Shown: positions 17,567-26,710, counted from the first letter of the stretch. The stretch: DNA of 40,764 nucleotides from Actinomycetes bacterium (GCA_023432565.1 JAEYUL010000125.1:1-40764); one strand, 5' to 3'. Numbers and translations are program-made. Notes: a model not told the origin generated them from the letters alone.

Positions 17567-17947
17567 TCAGGCGAGCGCGCGCGCCTTGAGGTGCGCGAAC
17601 TCGTCGGGCGTGATCGCACCCGAGTCGAGCAGGGCCTTGGCGTCGGCGATCTCCGCCGCGGGCGATCTCGTCGTCCCCGCCGCCTCACGGATGTACTCGT
17701 CCGTGGCCTGCTTCGTCTCGACGGCAGCCTTCATCTGCCGCTCCGCCATGCCGCGGCCTCGGGCGATGATGTAGATGAGCGCCACCAGGAACGGGAAGAC
17801 GATCAACCCGATGACCCACAGCGCCTTCGCCCAGCCCCCCAGGTGGGGATCGCGGAACAGGTCCGCGATGATCTGGAACAGCAGGATGAGGTAGGCGAAG
17901 AAGCAGAACCACCACACGAGCAGCCAGAACCAGTCCCAGAACTCCAT
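17567..17947 (-). CDS. Small membrane protein with PLDc_N-like and SHOCT domains
   Basis: The 126-residue protein has two transmembrane segments. The first (WFWLLVWWFCFFAYLILLFQI) is followed by the PLDc_N-like phrase DLFRDPHLGGWAKALWVIGL, and the second is VIGLIVFPFLVALIYIIARG. A charged linker and a C-terminal SHOCT domain follow (EIADAKALLDSGAITPDEFAHLKARAL). SHOCT modules are thought to mediate protein or membrane interactions, but their function is unknown. It is divergent from the small membrane protein at 18067. The shared promoter region holds a CACCC-N5-GGGTA dyad, which groups it with the cluster to the right. Confidence 0.88.
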   Translation of the reverse strand: MEFWDWFWLLVWWFCFFAYLILLFQIIADLFRDPHLGGWAKALWVIGLIVFPFLVALIYIIARGRGMAERQMKAAVETKQATDEYIREAAGTTRSPAAEIADAKALLDSGAITPDEFAHLKARALA

Positions 17948-18016
17948 CGTCGACTCCTCACTCCCGCGCGTTCGCTGACGGGACCACTGTTGCCGAACGC
18001 GTCACCGCGGGGCCAT

Positions 18017-18031
18017 CACCCGCCGCGGGTA
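18017..18031. promoter_or_regulatory. CACCC-N5-GGGTA dyad, candidate operator (site 1)
   Basis: CACCC (18017-18021), GCCGC and GGGTA (18027-18031) match 9 of 10 positions of the dyad also seen at 18570 and 25715. Its centre is 31 nt upstream of the -10-like GAGGAT at 18055-18060. Confidence 0.5.
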
Positions 18032-18066
18032 GTCGGGGCCGTCGGGTGCGGTGTGAGGATGCGTGG

Positions 18067-18564
18067 ATGAGGGCGTCGGCCGAGCAGGTGGAACCCGAGC
18101 GGCTGCACCGGCGCCGCGCATCGCACCTGTACGGCTTGATCATCAGCGGGTCGGTGCTCGCCGCGGCCCCGGTGGATTTCAGGTTGGGTCGCGTGGCCGT
18201 CGCCGTGGTGCTGACGCTGACCGTGTACTGGATGGCGGAGTCGTACGCGCACTGGATCGCCGCGCGCACGATCCACGCCCGGGAACTCACGCGCGACGAG
18301 CAACGCACGGTGCTCGCCGACGGCCTGCCCCTCGTCGGGTCCTGCCTCGTGCCCGTCGCCGTGCTCCTCGTCGAGGCCGTCCTCGGCGTGCCCACCGCCG
18401 TGGGGGTCGACGTCGCGCTCGCCGTCAACGTCGTGCTCCTCGTCGGCGTCGGCTGGCGCATGGGGCGCGCGGGCGGGCTGCGTGGGACCCGGCTCGTGCT
18501 CGCCTCGCTCCTGACCGGACTGTTCGGCGTGGTCATGGTGGTGCTCAAGCACTCGTTGCACTGA
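18067..18564 (+). CDS. Small integral membrane protein, function unknown
   Basis: The 165-residue protein has five or so hydrophobic helices in pairs: LYGLIISGSVLAAAP, VAVAVVLTLTVYWMAES, LPLVGSCLVPVAVLLVEAVL, VALAVNVVLLVGVGW and a final LVLASLLTGLFGVVMVVL. The phrase YWMAESYAHWIAAR recalls actinobacterial integral-membrane proteins of no known function. ATG 18067 is preferred over 18046 because GAGGAT-N6 precedes it. It lies just upstream of the P-type ATPase operon in the same direction, and both are preceded by the same type of dyad, which suggests coregulation. Confidence 0.78.
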   Translation: MRASAEQVEPERLHRRRASHLYGLIISGSVLAAAPVDFRLGRVAVAVVLTLTVYWMAESYAHWIAARTIHARELTRDEQRTVLADGLPLVGSCLVPVAVLLVEAVLGVPTAVGVDVALAVNVVLLVGVGWRMGRAGGLRGTRLVLASLLTGLFGVVMVVLKHSLH

Positions 18565-18569
18565 GCGCT

Positions 18570-18584
18570 CACCCGTCACGGGTG
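18570..18584. promoter_or_regulatory. CACCC-N5-GGGTG dyad, candidate operator (site 2)
   Basis: CACCC-GTCAC-GGGTG sits 57 bp upstream of the P-type ATPase start. Its centre is 32 nt before the weak -10-like GAGCGT at 18609-18614. The outward-extended arms also form an 8-bp hairpin (18568-18586) that could end the preceding gene's transcript, so a terminator role is the alternative. Confidence 0.5.
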
Positions 18585-18640
18585 AGGCCCCGGCCAGGGC
18601 GCGGCTGTGAGCGTGGAACCCGGACGTACCGGGAGGAACC

Positions 18641-21418
18641 ATGACCGCGGCACCCGTCACACGCACGACGAGCCTCCAGGCGTACGCGGCCGAGCCGGCT
18701 CAGGTCTGCGCCGATCTCGAGGTCGACCCCGCCGTGGGCCTGACCTCGGCGCAGGTCGCGCAGCGTCGCGAGCGCTACGGCCGCAACGCCCTCGCCGAGG
18801 AGCGCAAGGAGCCCGCCTGGCAGGCGTTCCTGCGCCAGTACAAGGACCTCATGCAGCTGGTGCTCGTGGGCGCCGCGGTGGTCAGCATCATCGCGCTCGG
18901 GGACGTGACCACGGGCGTCGTCGTCCTCGCGCTGACGGTGTTCAACGCGCTCATGGGGCTGCACCAGGAGGGCAAGGCCGCGCAGAGCGTCGCCGCGTTG
19001 CGCCAGATGCTCGTCATGAACGCCAAGGTCCGGCGCGACGGGCAGCAGCAGGTGGTGCCCGCCGAGGACCTCGTGCCGGGTGACGTCGTCGGCTTCGAGG
19101 CCGGGGACAAGGTCCCCGCCGACGGCCGGCTGCTGGTGACCGCCGCGCTCGAGATCGAGGAGTCGGGCCTGACGGGCGAGAGCGCGCCGGTCGCCAAGGC
19201 GGTCGCCGCCGTGACCGGGGACGACGTGCCGCTCGGCGACCGGCTCGACATGGCGTACATGAACTCCCAGGTCACCCGCGGTCGCGGCGAGATGGTGGTG
19301 ACCGCGACGGGCATGTCCACCGAGGTGGGCCGGATCTCCGGGATGCTCAGCGGCGTCGAGCAGGACAAGACGCCGCTGACCAAGCAGCTGGACCGGATCA
19401 CCGTGATCATCACGGTGATGGCGGCCGTCGCGCTGGTCGCGATCGTCGCGCTCGGGCTCGCGCGCGGGCAGGACTTCGACAGCCTGTTCGTCGTCGGCAT
19501 CAGCCTGGCGATCGCGGCGATCCCCACCGGGCTCCCGGCGGTCGTCACGATGCTGCTGTCGCTCGGCACACGGCAGCTCGCCGAGAAGGGCGCGATCGTC
19601 AAGCGCCTCAAGTCCGTGGAGACACTGGGCTCGACGTCCGCGATCTGCTCGGACAAGACGGGCACGCTCACCCTCAACCAGATGACCGCACGCACGCTCG
19701 TCGCCGCCGGCCACCGGCTGTCCGTCGAGGGCGAGGGGTACTCGACGGTGGGCCGGATCCTCGCCGTGGCGGGCACCGGGGACCTCGCGCTCGAGCCGTT
19801 CGCGCTGCCGATGGCGCTCGCGAGCGACGCCGTGATCCGCGACGGCGCGTGCGTGGGCGACCCGACCGAGGGCGCGCTCGTCGTGCTCGCCGCGAAGACG
19901 GGGCTCGACGTCGAGCAGACGCGCCGGGCCTACCCCCGCATCGCGGAGGTGCCGTTCGACGCGGAGTACAAGCTCATGGCGACGTTCCACGAGATGGACG
20001 GCGTGGTGCGCTGCTACGTCAAGGGCGCGCCGGACGTGCTGCTCGCCCGCTCGGTCGCTGTCCGTGGCGCGCAGGGGGCGTCACGGACGTGGGACGAGAT
20101 CCGGACGCTCGTGCTCGCGCAGAACGACGCGATCGCCGCCGAGGGCATGCGGGTGCTCGCGGTCGGGCAGCGTGACCTGCCCGCCGGGTCGCTCGCCGAC
20201 GCGACACCCGAGCAGCTCCTCGCACTCGTCGACGGGCTCGAGCTCCTCGCGCTCGTCGGCATCGTGGACCCGCCGCGCAAGGAGGCCAAGGACGCGATCG
20301 CGCAGTGCCACGACGCCGGCATCCGGGTGCGGATGATCACCGGCGACCACGCGACGACCGCCGCCGCGATCGCCCGCCAGCTCGGCATCGAGGGACGCGC
20401 GCTGACGGGCGCGCAGTTCGCCGCGATGTCCGACGACGAGCTCGACGCGCACGTCGAGGAGATCGGCGTCGTCGCACGGGTGGCCCCCGAGGACAAGGTG
20501 CGCCTCGTCGACGTCCTCAAGCGACGCGGCGAGATCGTCGCGATGACGGGCGACGGCGTGAACGACGCACCCGCGCTCGCCCGCGCGGACATCGGCGTGG
20601 CCATGGGGATCACCGGGACCGAGGTCACCAAGGACGCCGCCGAGATGATCCTCACCGACGACAACTTCGCCACGATCGTCGGAGCCGTCGAAGGTGGCCG
20701 TGGCCTTTACGACAACCTCATGAAGTACATCCGGTTCCAGATGGTCGTCCTGACGGGGTTCATCCTCACGTTCGTCGGGGCGGGGATCTTCACGATCGCC
20801 GACGGCACCCCGCTGACCCCGCTGCAGATCCTGTGGATCAACTTCGCGATCGACGTGGTCCTCGCGATCGGCCTGGGCTTCGACGCGCCCACGGCCGGGC
20901 TCATGCGCCGCCGACCACGCTCCCCCGACACCCCCGTGATCGGACGCTCGCTCGGCGTACGTCTCGCGGTGGGCGGGCTGCTGATCGCGATCGGCACACT
21001 CGTCGTGGTCGCCTACGGCGAGGACCGGTACGGGACCGCGGTCGCGACGACGGTGGGCCTGACGACGATGTCGCTGCTGCACGTCGTCGCCGCGATGCAG
21101 TGGCGCGACCCGCTCGCGAGCATCTTCTCGCACGACACGTTGACCAACGGCCGGTTCGTCCTGCTCATGCTCGTCGTGGTCGCCCTGACGTTCCTCGTCA
21201 CGACGATCGACGGGCTGCAGCGCATCTTCGGCACGGTCGAGCTGGACGGGGCACAGTGGCGCACCTGCCTGATCACCACGCTCGCGTACCTCGTGGTCGC
21301 CGAGCTCGGCAAGCTCGTCCTGCGCGCGGTGGCACGCGGCCGCGCGCCCGCTCTCGTCGAGCAGGCACTGCCGTCCCCCGTCCCTCGGCCCGCGGCGCAC
21401 CGGGCGGGCGCCGCGTGA
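18641..21418 (+). CDS. Cation-translocating P-type ATPase (P2, Ca2+-type)
   Basis: A 925-residue membrane pump. Parts in order: N-terminal cation-ATPase domain (GLTSAQVAQRRERYGRNAL), actuator domain with LTGESAPVAK, membrane helix 4 with IPTGLPAVVT, phosphorylation motif DKTGTLT with Asp338, nucleotide-binding KGAPDVLL, and hinge MTGDGVNDAPALARADIG. The C-terminal six-helix domain is present (LQILWINFAIDVVLAIGLG). The helix 4 motif has Thr where SERCA-type pumps have Glu (PEGLP), which affects ion specificity. A strong GGGAGGA ribosome site precedes the ATG. The stop overlaps the MFS start (GTGA). The ion cannot be fixed from sequence. Confidence 0.92.
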   Translation: MTAAPVTRTTSLQAYAAEPAQVCADLEVDPAVGLTSAQVAQRRERYGRNALAEERKEPAWQAFLRQYKDLMQLVLVGAAVVSIIALGDVTTGVVVLALTVFNALMGLHQEGKAAQSVAALRQMLVMNAKVRRDGQQQVVPAEDLVPGDVVGFEAGDKVPADGRLLVTAALEIEESGLTGESAPVAKAVAAVTGDDVPLGDRLDMAYMNSQVTRGRGEMVVTATGMSTEVGRISGMLSGVEQDKTPLTKQLDRITVIITVMAAVALVAIVALGLARGQDFDSLFVVGISLAIAAIPTGLPAVVTMLLSLGTRQLAEKGAIVKRLKSVETLGSTSAICSDKTGTLTLNQMTARTLVAAGHRLSVEGEGYSTVGRILAVAGTGDLALEPFALPMALASDAVIRDGACVGDPTEGALVVLAAKTGLDVEQTRRAYPRIAEVPFDAEYKLMATFHEMDGVVRCYVKGAPDVLLARSVAVRGAQGASRTWDEIRTLVLAQNDAIAAEGMRVLAVGQRDLPAGSLADATPEQLLALVDGLELLALVGIVDPPRKEAKDAIAQCHDAGIRVRMITGDHATTAAAIARQLGIEGRALTGAQFAAMSDDELDAHVEEIGVVARVAPEDKVRLVDVLKRRGEIVAMTGDGVNDAPALARADIGVAMGITGTEVTKDAAEMILTDDNFATIVGAVEGGRGLYDNLMKYIRFQMVVLTGFILTFVGAGIFTIADGTPLTPLQILWINFAIDVVLAIGLGFDAPTAGLMRRRPRSPDTPVIGRSLGVRLAVGGLLIAIGTLVVVAYGEDRYGTAVATTVGLTTMSLLHVVAAMQWRDPLASIFSHDTLTNGRFVLLMLVVVALTFLVTTIDGLQRIFGTVELDGAQWRTCLITTLAYLVVAELGKLVLRAVARGRAPALVEQALPSPVPRPAAHRAGAA

Positions 21419-23031
21419 CCGTGCCCGCGACGCCCGAGGGCGGCACCAGCCAGGCGGCGGGACGCCTCGACGGGACGCAGCGCCGTCTGGCGGTGCTGCT
21501 CGCGATGGCGATGTTCGTGCTCGTCGTGGACACGTCGATCATGAACGTGTCGATCTCGGCAGTCGTGCGGGACGTCGGGACGACGGTCAGCGGCGTGCAG
21601 ACCGCGATCGCTCTCGAGGCTCTCGTCTCGGCAGCGTTCATCCTCATCGGCAGCAAGATCGGCGACCTGTTCGGCCGCAAGCGCGCCTACCTGCTGGGGC
21701 TCGGCGGCTACCTCGTCGGCGCGGTCGCGATGACGTTCGCGACCGGCCTGACGCTCATCGTGGTCTGCTGGGCCGTCGTCGGCGGCCTCGGCGCGGCACT
21801 GCTGCTGCCGTCCATGCAGTCCCTCATCCACGGCAACTTCCCGGGCGCGGCGCGCAAGCGCGTGTACGCGCTCGTGGGCGCGGCGGCGTCCATCGCGGCG
21901 GCCGTCGGGCCGCTGCTCGGAGGCTTCATCACCACGTACCTGTCGTGGCGGGTCGCGTTCGGGCTCGAGGCCGTCGTGATCCTGGTCGTGCTGTCCGGCG
22001 CGGGACTCGTGCGGGAGGCCCCGTACGAGGGCTCCCGGGCGGTCGACCCGATCGGCGCCGTGCTGTCGGTGGTCGGCATGGGCGGGATCGTGCTCGGCGT
22101 GCTCGTCTGGCAAGAGGGCGGCGAGTCGGTGGCTGCACTCCTCGTCGTCGGGCTGGCCGCGCTGCTCGGGCTCGCGCGCTGGCTCGTCGTCCGGCACCGG
22201 CGGTCCCGCCCGACGCTGATCGACCCGGACCTGTTCCGGCCGCCCCTGTTCCGGCTGGGGGTGACCGGTCAGATGCTGCAGCAGATCGCGCTCGGCGGCG
22301 CGATGATCTCGCTGCCGATCTTCCTGCAGATGGTGCTCGGCTACGACGCGATGCTCGCGGGCCTGTCGATCGCGCCGCTGTCGTTGAGCATGTTCGCCAC
22401 CGCGCTCGTGGCGGGCCGCCGGGCAGGCCGCAGACGCCCTGCGGTCGTCATCCTCGCCGGGTTCGTCCTGCTGACCGTCGGTGTCGCCGCCTTGCTGCCC
22501 GTCGTGCCGCGCGCGAGCTCCGGGTGGTGGCTCGCGGTGCCGCTCGTCGTCGCAGGCTGCGGGCTGGGGCTGCTGGTCTCGCAGCTCAACAACTACACGT
22601 TGTCGCCCGTCAGCTCCGCACGCGTCAGCGAGGCGGCCGGCGTCAACTCCGCGACCGGCTCGTTCGGGCTCTCGCTCGGCCTGGCGCTCACGGGCGCCGT
22701 CATGCTCGCGTCGCTCGCGATCGGGTTCACCGCCCGGACCGACGCGAGCGAGGTGCTGCCGCCCGACGACAAGGCGCAGATCGCGCAGGCGCTCGAGGAC
22801 GACGCCCAGATCATGAGCGACGCCCAGCTGCGCGAGCTGCTCGCCGACGAGCCGCCCGACGTCGCCGCCGAGGTGCAGCGGATCAACACCGAGGTGCGTC
22901 CGCTCGCGCTGCAGGTCGCACTGCTCGTCCCGCTGGCCTCCGGCCTCGCGGGGGCGTTCCTCGCGCTCCGCATGCGACGGCGGCCGGACCCGCAGCCCAA
23001 CGACGCCGCGGAGTCGGTGCTCGGCGGCTGA
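21415..23031 (+). CDS. MFS transporter (DHA2-like), coupled to the P-type ATPase
   Basis: A 538-residue, 14-helix transporter: helix 1 MFVLVVDTSIMNVSISAVV, motif A IGSKIGDLFGRKRAYLLG and a motif C-like AAAVGPLLGGFITTYLSWR. An acidic loop of about 60 residues near 450-510 (DKAQIAQALEDDAQIMSDAQL) lies before the last helix, typical of a subset of actinobacterial DHA2 pumps. GTG 21415 overlaps the ATPase stop by 4 nt, so the two are expressed together. The open frame upstream to 20305 is the ATPase read in another frame. Confidence 0.9.
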   Translation: MTVPATPEGGTSQAAGRLDGTQRRLAVLLAMAMFVLVVDTSIMNVSISAVVRDVGTTVSGVQTAIALEALVSAAFILIGSKIGDLFGRKRAYLLGLGGYLVGAVAMTFATGLTLIVVCWAVVGGLGAALLLPSMQSLIHGNFPGAARKRVYALVGAAASIAAAVGPLLGGFITTYLSWRVAFGLEAVVILVVLSGAGLVREAPYEGSRAVDPIGAVLSVVGMGGIVLGVLVWQEGGESVAALLVVGLAALLGLARWLVVRHRRSRPTLIDPDLFRPPLFRLGVTGQMLQQIALGGAMISLPIFLQMVLGYDAMLAGLSIAPLSLSMFATALVAGRRAGRRRPAVVILAGFVLLTVGVAALLPVVPRASSGWWLAVPLVVAGCGLGLLVSQLNNYTLSPVSSARVSEAAGVNSATGSFGLSLGLALTGAVMLASLAIGFTARTDASEVLPPDDKAQIAQALEDDAQIMSDAQLRELLADEPPDVAAEVQRINTEVRPLALQVALLVPLASGLAGAFLALRMRRRPDPQPNDAAESVLGG

Positions 23032-23053
23032 CGCCGACCGCGCTCCCGGTGGG

Positions 23054-25693
23054 TCAGGGCAGCAGCCCCAGCTCGCGCGCGCGCCGCACCGCCTCGCGCC
23101 GGCTGTCCACACCGAGCTTGCGGTACAGCGCCTTGAGGTGCGCCTTGACGGTGTTGACCGAGACGTAGAAGTCCGCCGCGATCTCCGAGTTGGTCTGCAT
23201 GGTCGGCAACGCACCCAGGATCGCCAGCTCGCGGCTCGTCAACGGGTCGATCAGCGGCTCGGGCTCCCGCGCGGGCGGCTCGTAGTGGGCCGCCCGGTGC
23301 ACCTGGGCGGCCAGCTCACCCGGGTGCCTGTCCAGGCGTGCGTGGATCCGTTCCGCGAGCGCCGGCGGGCCCGGACGCAGGAACGGGCGCACGAGCACCG
23401 AGCCGGCCGCGACCGCGATCGCCTCGTCCAGCGCGGCGTCGCACCGCACGGGGTCCCCGGAGCGTTGGTGGGCCGCGGCCGTGACGAGCCACGCCTCGAC
23501 CTCGCTGAGCTCGTCGGCGTCCGCACGGGCCCGGGCCTGCGCGAAGGCAGCGACCCGCACCGCCTCGCGTTGCTCGCCACGGGACAGGTGGGTGCGGGCG
23601 TCGACGACGAGCCGCAGCGCTGCCGACGGCTGCGGCGCCCCGGACCGGCCCGGCGCGTCCTGGCCGGCGAGCTCGGCCGTCTCCAGAGCCGCTCTCCAGG
23701 CGAGGTCCGCGAGCACCGGCGACCGTGCACCGGCGAGCTGCCCGGCCGCCTGCACCGCCGCCTGCGCGGCGCGCGTCCGCCCGCGCTGCACGGCGACCAG
23801 CGCCTGCAGCAGGTGGATCGCGATCTCGGTCGGGGGCTCCTCCCCGCCCAGGTCGCTCGCAAGCGCCAGCGCGAGCATCTGGTCGGCCTCGTCGACCGCA
23901 CCGCGCAGGACCGCGACCCAGGCCACGGCGGTGTAGGCGCACCGGCACTGCAGGTAGCTCGCCCAGCCGAGCTCACGTGCGTCCGAGAGGACCTGCCGGC
24001 CCTCGCGCGCGGCGCGTTCCAGGTCCCCTGCGACGGCGGCGGCCAGTGCGAGGTACGAACGGGCGTTGAGCAGCGGCAGCAGAGGTGGCGCACCCGCGGA
24101 CGTCCGCACGAGCGACTCGAGGTGCTCACGTGCCGCAACGAGGTCGCCGCCCCAGAACAGCCCGACGGCGTGGGCGTTCGCGGCGAGCGCCTGGTAGGCG
24201 GGCCACGCGGGGGTCGGCAGCGGCGCCGCGTCGAGCACGGCGAGAGCGGCCGCGCCGGACGCCGCGGTCGTCGCCGCGTCCCCGAGGCCGCGCGCGGCGC
24301 TCGCCGCGAGGATCTCGAGCAGGGCGACGAGCGGGGGCGGCGCGCCGCTCGGCACGAGCTCGCGTGCCCGCTCCACGTGCGCGGCGGCCGCCTGGAACCG
24401 GCCGCGCAGGACGGCGAGGGCGGCAGCGCACAGCTCCACCGCGGGGTCGGGCCCGAGGTCCGCGAACGGCACCTGCCCGACGAGCTCCAGCACCTGCTCG
24501 CGGTCCACCGAGACGAGCGCGGGCGCAGCCGAGTCGACGAACACCTGGCAGAAGAGCGCCCAGTCCTCGATGCGCGCCGCGAGCTCGAGCGCGCGGACCG
24601 GCTCGCCGTGACCGACGAGCCACGTCGCCGCGTTGCGGTGGGCCAGGCGCCAGGACTCCGGGTCGTCGGCCGCCAGCATCCCCAGCAGCATCTCGCGCAG
24701 CAGCGGGTGGTACCGGAACCACGTCCCGTCCGCGCCAAGCGGCGACACGAAGTCGTTGCGCTCCACGAAGCTGCGCCACTGCACCACCGCCTCGCCACCC
24801 GGCAGGATCGCCTCGACCAGGTCCGCGCACGTCGAGCGCGTCACGCACGTCATCAGCAGCACGCGCTGCACCTCCGGCTCGAGGCGGTCCAGCACCTCGG
24901 CCACCAGGTAGTCGGACGTGTCCTGGTCGGGCCTCGTCTTCGCGCCCGGCCCGCCGGGCGAGCGGAGCTGCAGCCGCACCCCGACCGGCCAACCATCAGT
25001 TGCCTCAAGCACGCGCGCGACGTCCTCATGTGACAGCGGCAACCCACGAGAGCTCGCGAGCGCGGCGACTGCCTGCGCGTCGAACGCGAGGTCGGAGGCG
25101 ACGACCTCGCCCAGCTCCCCCTCGACCCGCAGCCGGTGCACGCGCACGAGCGGGTCGACCCGCGTCACCACGACGAGCCGCAATGGCAACGGGTACCTCA
25201 GGAGGTCCTCGACCCCGTCGACCACCTCAGGTCGCTGCACGTGGTGGAAGTCGTCGAGCACCAGGGCCACCGGCTCCGGGAGGTCCTCCAGCGCGCGCAG
25301 CAGCTGCGAACGGAAGTCGTGCGAAGCGGCCGCCGGCACCCGCAGGCCCCGCAAGGCGTTGCCCGGCGGGACCGCGCCGCTGCCGCACAGCGTCTCCAGG
25401 ACGTCGCTCCAGAAAGCTCCCGGCACGTCGTCGTGCGGCTCCAGCGACAACCACGCCACCCGCCGCCGCGTCGCGGCCGCCCACTGCGCGACCGCCACGG
25501 TCTTGCCCCACCCCGGCCCCGCGGACACGACCGTCAGCCGACGCTCCGTGCACCGCTCGATCAGCGACTCGAGCGCAGGACGCCGCACCACGTGCGACGG
25601 CGCAGGGGCTGTGCGCCGCGCTCGCGCCAGCGGAGGCGCCCCACGCCGCCCCGGACGCGCTGCGCCCGGCGTCGTCGACGTCTGCGCCGTCAT
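23054..25693 (-). CDS. MalT-like LuxR-family transcriptional regulator (STAND ATPase)
   Basis: The 879-residue protein has the MalT layout. An ATPase module carries Walker A GPGWGKT (residues 59-65) and Walker B VALVLDDFHH (about 141-150). A long helical TPR-like sensor region spans about 350-790. A C-terminal LuxR HTH follows (LTSRELAILGALPTMQTNSEIAADFYVSVNTVKAHLKALYRKLGV; quoted in parts: TSRELAIL, NSEIAADFYVS, NTVKAHLKALYRKLGV). Such proteins assemble on ligand plus ATP and activate promoters. ATG 25693 follows TAGCCT (25705-25700) by exactly 6 nt. It is divergent from the DUF6325 operon, with a dyad in the gap, and is the obvious candidate regulator of the 17.5-27 kb cluster. Confidence 0.9.
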   Translation of the reverse strand: MTAQTSTTPGAARPGRRGAPPLARARRTAPAPSHVVRRPALESLIERCTERRLTVVSAGPGWGKTVAVAQWAAATRRRVAWLSLEPHDDVPGAFWSDVLETLCGSGAVPPGNALRGLRVPAAASHDFRSQLLRALEDLPEPVALVLDDFHHVQRPEVVDGVEDLLRYPLPLRLVVVTRVDPLVRVHRLRVEGELGEVVASDLAFDAQAVAALASSRGLPLSHEDVARVLEATDGWPVGVRLQLRSPGGPGAKTRPDQDTSDYLVAEVLDRLEPEVQRVLLMTCVTRSTCADLVEAILPGGEAVVQWRSFVERNDFVSPLGADGTWFRYHPLLREMLLGMLAADDPESWRLAHRNAATWLVGHGEPVRALELAARIEDWALFCQVFVDSAAPALVSVDREQVLELVGQVPFADLGPDPAVELCAAALAVLRGRFQAAAAHVERARELVPSGAPPPLVALLEILAASAARGLGDAATTAASGAAALAVLDAAPLPTPAWPAYQALAANAHAVGLFWGGDLVAAREHLESLVRTSAGAPPLLPLLNARSYLALAAAVAGDLERAAREGRQVLSDARELGWASYLQCRCAYTAVAWVAVLRGAVDEADQMLALALASDLGGEEPPTEIAIHLLQALVAVQRGRTRAAQAAVQAAGQLAGARSPVLADLAWRAALETAELAGQDAPGRSGAPQPSAALRLVVDARTHLSRGEQREAVRVAAFAQARARADADELSEVEAWLVTAAAHQRSGDPVRCDAALDEAIAVAAGSVLVRPFLRPGPPALAERIHARLDRHPGELAAQVHRAAHYEPPAREPEPLIDPLTSRELAILGALPTMQTNSEIAADFYVSVNTVKAHLKALYRKLGVDSRREAVRRARELGLLP

Positions 25694-25714
25694 GCACGCA
25701 GGCTAGTGCACGGG

Positions 25715-25729
25715 CACCCCTTATGGGTG
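25715..25729. promoter_or_regulatory. CACCC-N5-GGGTG dyad, candidate operator (site 3)
   Basis: CACCC-CTTAT-GGGTG lies in the 88-bp gap between the LuxR gene and the DUF6325 operon. Its centre is 31 nt before the -10-like CACAGT (25753-25758) of the plus-strand operon, near -43 for an activator. On the other side it overlaps the -35 region of the LuxR gene, which would allow autoregulation. Confidence 0.6.
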
Positions 25730-25781
25730 ATTTGCCGACCTGGCCCCCCGGTCACAGTGGGACGCGCGGGGAGGTGACGCC

Positions 25782-26669
25782 GTGCGACCCAGGATCATCG
25801 AGCTCACGATCGAGGGACCCGTCGACGACGAGCAGATGGACGTGCTCGAGGAGTCCGGCGTGCGCTACGGCGCCACGCACACGGTGCTCGTCGCGGAGGT
25901 CCGTGACGGCGCAGCGCTGTTCGGCGTGCTGCAGCGCCTCGGCTCGCTCGGCCTCGACGTCCTGGGGCTGCGCACGCTGGACCTCGCCGACCAGCCCGGG
26001 GTCGAGATCGTCGTGCGCGGCGCGCTCGGTGAGCTCATGGGCCGCCTGCTCGCCGCCGAGAACACCCTGCTGCACGCGAGCTCACGTACCTACCACCTCG
26101 AGGACGTCCAGCTCGCGGAGCTCCTCGACCGCGTCGAGTCGTCGCACCAGGCAGTCAGCACCCACGCGCGTGCAACCGCCGCGCGCACCGACAGCGCCGG
26201 GAAGGACCCGGCGGGTGAGGAGGACACCATGGATGTCGACCTGGAGGAGATGGGGCCCGTCGACTACCTCGTCGTCGAGTTCCCCCAGGACGGACTGGAC
26301 GGCACGGCGTTCCCGCTGCTCGTCGACCTCGTCGAGCGCGGCATCATCCGCGTGCTCGACCTCACGTTCGTCCGCAAGGACCACGACGGCCTCGTGTCCG
26401 GCGTGGAGATCGCCGACCTCGACGTCACCGGCGACTTCGACCTGAGGATCTTCGAGGGTGCGTCCTCCTCACTCGTCGGGCAGGACGACCTGGAGGAGGT
26501 GGGCGTGGCGCTCAGCCCAGGATCCGCGGCCGGCGTGCTCGTCTACGAGAACGCCTGGGCTGCTCCGTTCGCGACCGCGCTGCGCAAGGGCGGCGGTCAG
26601 CTCGTCGCCGGCGGGCGCATCCCGATCCCGGCGATCGTCGCCGCGCTCGACGCGGCCGAGGCCGTCTGA
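25782..26669 (+). CDS. Two-domain protein with C-terminal DUF6325
   Basis: The 295-residue cytosolic protein joins two modules. Residues 1-90 are an alpha/beta module (IIELTIEGPVDDEQMDVLEE, VLVAEVRDGAALFGVLQRL) that I recall as a stand-alone small actinobacterial protein. After an Ala/Thr/Lys-rich linker, residues 150-295 are DUF6325: MGPVDYLVVEFPQDG, IIRVLDLTFVRKDHDG, then VLVYENAWAAPFATALRKGGG. No stop separates them. An ATG at 26229 with GAGGAGG before it could also start DUF6325 alone. GTG 25782 has GGGAGGTG upstream. It heads an operon with the SHOCT gene. Function unknown; a membrane-stress role is only a guess. Confidence 0.8.
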   Translation: MRPRIIELTIEGPVDDEQMDVLEESGVRYGATHTVLVAEVRDGAALFGVLQRLGSLGLDVLGLRTLDLADQPGVEIVVRGALGELMGRLLAAENTLLHASSRTYHLEDVQLAELLDRVESSHQAVSTHARATAARTDSAGKDPAGEEDTMDVDLEEMGPVDYLVVEFPQDGLDGTAFPLLVDLVERGIIRVLDLTFVRKDHDGLVSGVEIADLDVTGDFDLRIFEGASSSLVGQDDLEEVGVALSPGSAAGVLVYENAWAAPFATALRKGGGQLVAGGRIPIPAIVAALDAAEAV

Positions 26670-26710
26670 CCGACGGTGCACCCCAGCACGAACGACACGA
26701 GGAGGACGAC

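Noticed and set aside
20305..21414. N-terminal extension of the second MFS transporter
   Set aside because: The frame is open only because it runs over the ATPase gene; the product is Arg/Asp-rich with no family, and the GTGA overlap gives a normal start.
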